Positions 60,641 to 64,000 of a stretch of DNA of 64,000 nucleotides are shown piece after piece; the stretch's first letter is position 1; each line of letters opens with the position of its first letter. A program made the translations under genes and the position numbers. The notes beneath the pieces were generated by a model. The model was not told where the DNA came from. It saw only the letters and a program-made list of their open reading frames with translations, and ran no database searches. This DNA comes from Xenorhabdus vietnamensis (GTDB lineage: Bacteria; Pseudomonadota; Gammaproteobacteria; Enterobacterales; Enterobacteriaceae), in NCBI RefSeq assembly GCF_002127535.1, contig NZ_MUBJ01000005.1:124001-188000 (forward strand). Reading direction: 5' to 3'.

Positions 60641-60738
60641 TATAGTTGGCTGCACTCACCCCGGTCACATAGTTATCTATGTGACCGGGGGATTCACTCC
60701 CTTACTGCCGCGACACATCTTGAAATTCATTGGGTATA
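60641..60738. repeat. Truncated ERIC element overlapping the ygfA 3' end
   Basis: About 98 bp in the opposite orientation to the 19.9-kb copy: TTGGCTGCACTCACC, the palindrome CCGGTCACATAGTTATCTAT, then GCCGCGACACATCTTG and the end TTGGGTATA at 60738. About 30 bp of the other end are missing. It supplies the ygfA stop codon on the minus strand. Confidence 0.88.
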
Positions 60739-61331
60739 ATCCATCGCCATACTTTTTCTGGTGTAATGATTTCTGGCAAAGGAATATCCCAACTCGCACT
60801 GGGTAATTGTTCAACTAACTGGAAATCGTGCGCCAGTCCAATAGGATAAAAATTCTGTTGTTGCCATCTGGCGAGAGTTCTATCGTAGAAACCACCCCCC
60901 ATGCCCAAACGTTGCCCTGTACAATCGAAAGCGACCAGTGGAATAAACATAATATCCAGTTCATAAATGGGTAAAACCTGTCGGACATCCAATCTAGGCT
61001 CTTCTATGTTAAAGCGATTCCGAATAAGGGAAGTGTCGGCGCAATAACGAAGAAACAGAAGATGATTCCGGCTGAAGGGATGTAGGATTGGTAAATAGAC
61101 CTGTTTATTTTGTTGCCAAAGTTGTTGAATCAGCGGCCGTGTATCTAATTCCCCATCAAAGGAGAGATAGAGGGCGATTTTATCAGCTTGCTGGATCTTA
61201 GGGTGAGCCATGACCTGCTTAACGGCTTGTTGGGCAAACTGTGATTGTTGTTCAGGAGATAGGTTTTGACGTAGTTGTCGAATTTTTTTTCTAATGGATT
61301 TGCGAAGAGAAAAGAAAGAATCTGATTGCAT
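60702..61331 (-). CDS. ygfA: 5-formyltetrahydrofolate cyclo-ligase (YgfA/Fau)
   Basis: 209 residues. It converts 5-formyl-THF to methenyl-THF with ATP. Family motifs: RKSIRKKIRQLRQNLS at the N-terminus, ALYLSFDGELDT, PLVAFDCTGQRLGMGGGFYDRTL with the ATP-binding Gly stretch near 140, and IPLPEIITPEKVWRW. The last 12 residues (IIPNEFQDVSRQ) are encoded by the ERIC element, which also gives the stop. The gene follows 6S RNA, as in E. coli. Confidence 0.94.
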   Translation of the reverse strand: MQSDSFFSLRKSIRKKIRQLRQNLSPEQQSQFAQQAVKQVMAHPKIQQADKIALYLSFDGELDTRPLIQQLWQQNKQVYLPILHPFSRNHLLFLRYCADTSLIRNRFNIEEPRLDVRQVLPIYELDIMFIPLVAFDCTGQRLGMGGGFYDRTLARWQQQNFYPIGLAHDFQLVEQLPSASWDIPLPEIITPEKVWRWIIPNEFQDVSRQ

Positions 61332-61383
61332 GATACCTGCCTATTAATTAATGCAGAAAAGGATACAAAACAGATAAAAACGG

Positions 61384-61568
61384 AGGTTCTCCAAGATGCC
61401 GTTACAGGTGGTAACCCTTGAACCCTTGGTTCAAGGTGAACGCAGCGTCGTTTCTATTAGGCTTCTTGGTCTAGGCCAAGCATGCTCACAAGAAACAGAG
61501 CACCACATTCTATGGAAATGAAATATCGGCTCAGGGGACTTACCTGTTCACGAACATCTCAGAGAAAT
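61384..61568 (-). ncRNA. ssrS: 6S RNA (SsrS)
   Basis: Read on the minus strand, the segment starts ATTTCTCTGAGATGTTCG (5' end near 61568) and ends GGCATCTTGGAGAACC near 61384, about 185 nt. Both ends, the inner CCCCTGAGCCGATATTTCAT and the stretch CACCTTGAACCAAGGGTTCA match E. coli 6S RNA (183 nt). 6S RNA mimics an open promoter and sequesters sigma70 RNA polymerase in stationary phase. zapA upstream and ygfA downstream give the standard order. Exact ends are estimated from the E. coli alignment. Confidence 0.93.
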
Positions 61569-61714
61569 TTTTCGCTGCTTAACTACCTAAATAGGCCCTA
61601 AGCAATGCTATGAAGCCTATTGTATGGAACTAAATGAAGAAAGCAACTGCTTATATTAATCTATAGTGACTACTGCCTGATTTATCAACAATATTTAGCT
61701 GATGGGTCGAAATA

Positions 61715-62020
61715 TCAGGTAATTTTGCCTTGTTCTAACAGTGCTTTTTCAATGGACTGCTGAAGCATTTTTATTTTTTGCTCCATATTGTAGGCATAAT
61801 CACGGGTTTTCATCTTTTCCTGTGCCAACTCGTGACAAACATTCAGTGCCACAATAAAAACCAGTTGCTCAGTGTTAGTTACTCTGGTGCGTTCTTTGAG
61901 GTTATGCAAACGCTGATCAAGTTCCTCCGCAGCAGCTTGCAATGCTTCAATCTGCTCTGGTGGACAATTGACACGTAATGACCGCCCAAAAATCTGAATA
62001 TCTACTGGTTGTGCAGACAT
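61715..62020 (-). CDS. zapA: Z-ring associated protein ZapA
   Basis: 101 residues (E. coli 109). The N-terminal globular part [20 protein letters not shown] is followed by a coiled coil to the C-terminus. ZapA cross-links FtsZ filaments and links to ZapB. It lies upstream of 6S RNA on the same strand. The start codon has AGGAAGG before it. Confidence 0.94.
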   Translation of the reverse strand: MSAQPVDIQIFGRSLRVNCPPEQIEALQAAAEELDQRLHNLKERTRVTNTEQLVFIVALNVCHELAQEKMKTRDYAYNMEQKIKMLQQSIEKALLEQGKIT

Positions 62021-62441
62021 GACACCTTCCTGATTTATTACTGTGCCGACACCTTGATTTTGACATATACCCCTTATCTTTCAAATTGTGGCTTTTAATT
62101 GGCATAGCTGCAATTTGAAATCTATTGGGCGTAAAATACATTTTGGTATAAAAACAAGGCCGACACCAATCATTACCGTACAATACCAAAAGCCCCTTTT
62201 TTCCCCTTCATCTTTCAAGTTGCTTCTTTTGGACAATGTTCACTCATCCCAGCCAATTAGTTATAGACACAAAGTAGTTGGAAGATACTAAAGTAATCTA
62301 TGTCTCTGGGGATGGATGTCCTTATCATCACGTTGCAACTCGAAATCTATTGGGGATATATCGGTGTGTGCTGTCTGGTATAGCGACTCCCCTTGATGGT
62401 AGCATAGCATGAACTTATATCGCCAACGATGATCAATATAC
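62021..62441. repeat. zapA-ygfB gap with decayed ERIC-related repeats
   Basis: 421 bp between the divergent starts. About 62101-62136 (GCAATTTGAAATCTATTGGG) looks like one ERIC-type end. About 62206-62363 looks like a whole divergent ERIC-type element: CATCTTTCAAGTTGC at one end and GCAACTCGAAATCTATTGGG at the other. No gene is seen. The ygfB promoter must lie near 62370-62430. Confidence 0.55.
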
Positions 62442-63011
62442 ATGTCTATACAAAACTCATTACCTAATTATCAGTCATTTGATGAAATTTTGCATCAACA
62501 GTCCGTTGCACTGACAGCCGCAGAAATACATGGCTTAATCAGTGGATTACTATGTGGTGGAAATCATAATAGTAGTTGGCAGGCGTTGGTACATGATTTC
62601 GCTAATGATGGTCTAGCATTTTCTCAGGTTTTGGCTCAGCCACTTAGGGAATTGTACGAAACGACTTTTGAATCGCTGGATGACAGTAATTTCTCGTTTC
62701 ATTTGTTACTTCCTGATGAACAGGCCGGAATTTTTGAATGTGCAGATGCGTTGGCGGGTTGGGTGAACCACTTTCTGCTGGGGTTGGGAGTAACGAATCC
62801 CAAGCTGACAGAAAAACCGGAAATTAAGGAAATTGTCACTGACTTACGTAATATCGGTATGTTGGGCTATGACGAAAGTGAAGATCAGGAAGAATTATCC
62901 CAAGCTTTTGAAGAAATACTGGAATATGTTCGTGTTGCAGTTCAACTTTGCTATATCGCGTTAGCGATACCTAAAACAGCAGGCAAAAATGAAAAGCCAA
63001 CGTTGCACTGA
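62442..63011 (+). CDS. ygfB: YgfB family protein (UPF0149)
   Basis: 189 residues, acidic. The conserved segments AAEIHGLISGLLCGG near 27-41, FECADALAGWVNHFLLGLG near 98-116 and the DEEELSQAFEEILEYVRVA-type helix near the C-terminus match YgfB. It lies directly upstream of pepP, as in E. coli. Its biochemical role is unknown in general; in Pseudomonas a YgfB has been linked to ampDh control. Confidence 0.93.
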   Translation: MSIQNSLPNYQSFDEILHQQSVALTAAEIHGLISGLLCGGNHNSSWQALVHDFANDGLAFSQVLAQPLRELYETTFESLDDSNFSFHLLLPDEQAGIFECADALAGWVNHFLLGLGVTNPKLTEKPEIKEIVTDLRNIGMLGYDESEDQEELSQAFEEILEYVRVAVQLCYIALAIPKTAGKNEKPTLH

Positions 63012-63016
63012 TTGGC

Positions 63017-63144
63017 GATATTCATCAATAGATTTCAAGTTGCAGCGGATGGCTGAAAGGAACTCTCAGGAGCACAGCTGATTATGTGTCTCGGAGGGTG
63101 AATACGATTAACCAAGACGCGACTTGAAAGATAAAGGGCATAAT
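63017..63144. repeat. ERIC-related element between ygfB and pepP
   Basis: About 128 bp with the ERIC plan: GATTTCAAGTTGCAGC at the left, a central palindromic region around CAGCTGATTATGTGTCTCGG, and CGCGACTTGAAAGATAAAGG at the right. It diverges from the canonical ERIC sequence at many positions. It lies 29 nt before the pepP start. Confidence 0.65.
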
Positions 63145-63172
63145 AACTAATAACGGAATTGCAGGAGAGGGT

Positions 63173-64000
63173 ATGACTAAACAAGAATATTTATCCCGTC
63201 GTCAGGCATTATTGTCAAAAATGGCACCGGCAAGTGCTGCCATTATTTTTTCAGCCTCGCCTGCGACACGTAATTCAGATAGTGAATATCCCTACCGTCA
63301 GCACAGTGATTTTCTGTATCTGACAGGGTTCAATGAACCGGAAGCAGTCCTGATACTGATCAAAAGCAATGAAGCCCACAACCATAGTGTGTTGTTTAAT
63401 CGAGTTCGCGACTTAACTGCGGAAATTTGGTCTGGCCGTCGTCTTGGCCAAGAAGCGGCACCGGAAAAATTGGGGGTGGATCGTGCCCTGCCATTCGATG
63501 ATATCAATGAACAACTTTATTTGTTACTGAATGGGTTGGAAGTGATTTATCACGCTCAAGGAGAATTTGAGTATGCTGATAACATCGTATTTGGTGCCTT
63601 GGATAAATTGCGCAAGAACAACCGCCGTAACTTCAGTGTTCCAGCGGTCATGGCTGATTTACGTCCGTGGCTGCATGAAATGCGTCTGTTTAAATCAAAA
63701 ACTGAACTAGAAATCATGCGCAAGGCCGGGGAAATCAGTGCTCAGGCGCATACCAGAGCAATGCGGATTTGCCATCCTGACATGTTTGAATATCAGCTTG
63801 AAGCCGAAATTCACCACGAATTTATCTGTCAGGGTGCCCGTTATCCTGCTTATAACACTATCGTTGGAGCGGGGGAAAACGCTTGTATCCTGCATTACAC
63901 TGAAAATGATTGTCGCATGAAAGACGGAGATTTAGTGCTGATCGATGCGGGATGTGAATATGAGGGATATGCTGGCGATATTACGCGGACATTCCCCGTA
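63173..64000 (+). CDS. pepP: Xaa-Pro aminopeptidase PepP, 5' part
   Basis: 276 codons are present before the window edge (E. coli 441 residues). PepP removes an N-terminal residue before proline. SEYPYRQHSDFLYLTGFNEP near 43, FNRVRDLTAEIWSGRRLG, and the start of the pita-bread metal site LIDAGCEYEGYAGDITRTFP (two metal-binding Asp) are visible at the right end. The ATG at 63173 has GGAGAGGG before it. It is truncated only because the window ends. Confidence 0.93.
   Translation, partial: MTKQEYLSRRQALLSKMAPASAAIIFSASPATRNSDSEYPYRQHSDFLYLTGFNEPEAVLILIKSNEAHNHSVLFNRVRDLTAEIWSGRRLGQEAAPEKLGVDRALPFDDINEQLYLLLNGLEVIYHAQGEFEYADNIVFGALDKLRKNNRRNFSVPAVMADLRPWLHEMRLFKSKTELEIMRKAGEISAQAHTRAMRICHPDMFEYQLEAEIHHEFICQGARYPAYNTIVGAGENACILHYTENDCRMKDGDLVLIDAGCEYEGYAGDITRTFPV

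Noticed and set aside
19911-63144. Recurring about 127-bp repeats as CRISPR or insertion sequence
   Set aside because: Copies are dispersed, not arrayed, have no spacers or transposase, and match the ERIC plan.

Overview
The window comes from a gammaproteobacterium of the Xenorhabdus/Photorhabdus type (Morganellaceae). Nearly every core protein reads as a close relative of its E. coli counterpart. The base composition is moderately AT-rich, and the intergenic gaps carry full-length and decayed ERIC repeats, which are common in those genera. I recognised families from memory of sequences; no database search was run.

Left part (1-27.2 kb). After the tail of cra comes the complete division and cell wall (dcw) cluster, all on +: mraZ-rsmH-ftsL-ftsI-murE-murF-mraY-murD-ftsW-murG-murC-ddlB-ftsQ-ftsA-ftsZ-lpxC. 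It makes lipid II and assembles the divisome. Then come a divergent DUF721/DciA-like gene, the secM arrest peptide gene and secA, with an exactly 127-bp ERIC element between secM and secA. An ABC-F ATPase gene sits between secA and mutT. yacG-zapD-coaE follow on the minus strand.

Middle part (27.2-41 kb). hofC-hofB-ppdD (type IV pilus-like) on minus; ampD-ampE (peptidoglycan recycling); then pdhR-aceE-aceF-lpd (pyruvate dehydrogenase) with a perfect PdhR operator. guaC, nadC and aroP, which lie in this interval in E. coli, are absent. After lpd there is about 1.3 kb of AT-rich DNA holding repeats and decayed coding fragments.

Accessory cluster (41.5-50.9 kb), the main discovery. Eleven tightly packed + strand genes sit between lpd and acnB: thiD, thiO, thiS, thiG, thiE, thiF (fused to a rhodanese domain), a Nudix hydrolase, a nucleotide N-glycosidase of the deoxyribosyltransferase fold, a thymidylate synthase-like (hydroxymethyl)transferase, a SAM methyltransferase, an EamA-type transporter and a signal-peptide-bearing thiaminase I (the Nudix and the five genes after it are the non-thi part). 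The glycosidase, thymidylate synthase-like enzyme, methyltransferase and thiaminase match the logic of the bacimethrin (2-methoxy thiamine-pyrimidine antivitamin) cluster bcmA-E known from Clostridium botulinum. Here it is joined to a self-contained thiazole pathway of the ThiO type, which is not the enterobacterial ThiH type. The predicted product is bacimethrin and/or 2'-methoxythiamine phosphate, with a secreted enzyme that destroys thiamine.

Right part (51-64 kb). acnB and yacL follow. The order then jumps to a different E. coli neighbourhood: mscS, argO, yggE, argP (minus), rpiA, serA, ygfA (minus), 6S RNA ssrS (minus), zapA (minus), ygfB and the start of pepP, which runs off the window. 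An ERIC copy supplies the last 12 codons of ygfA.
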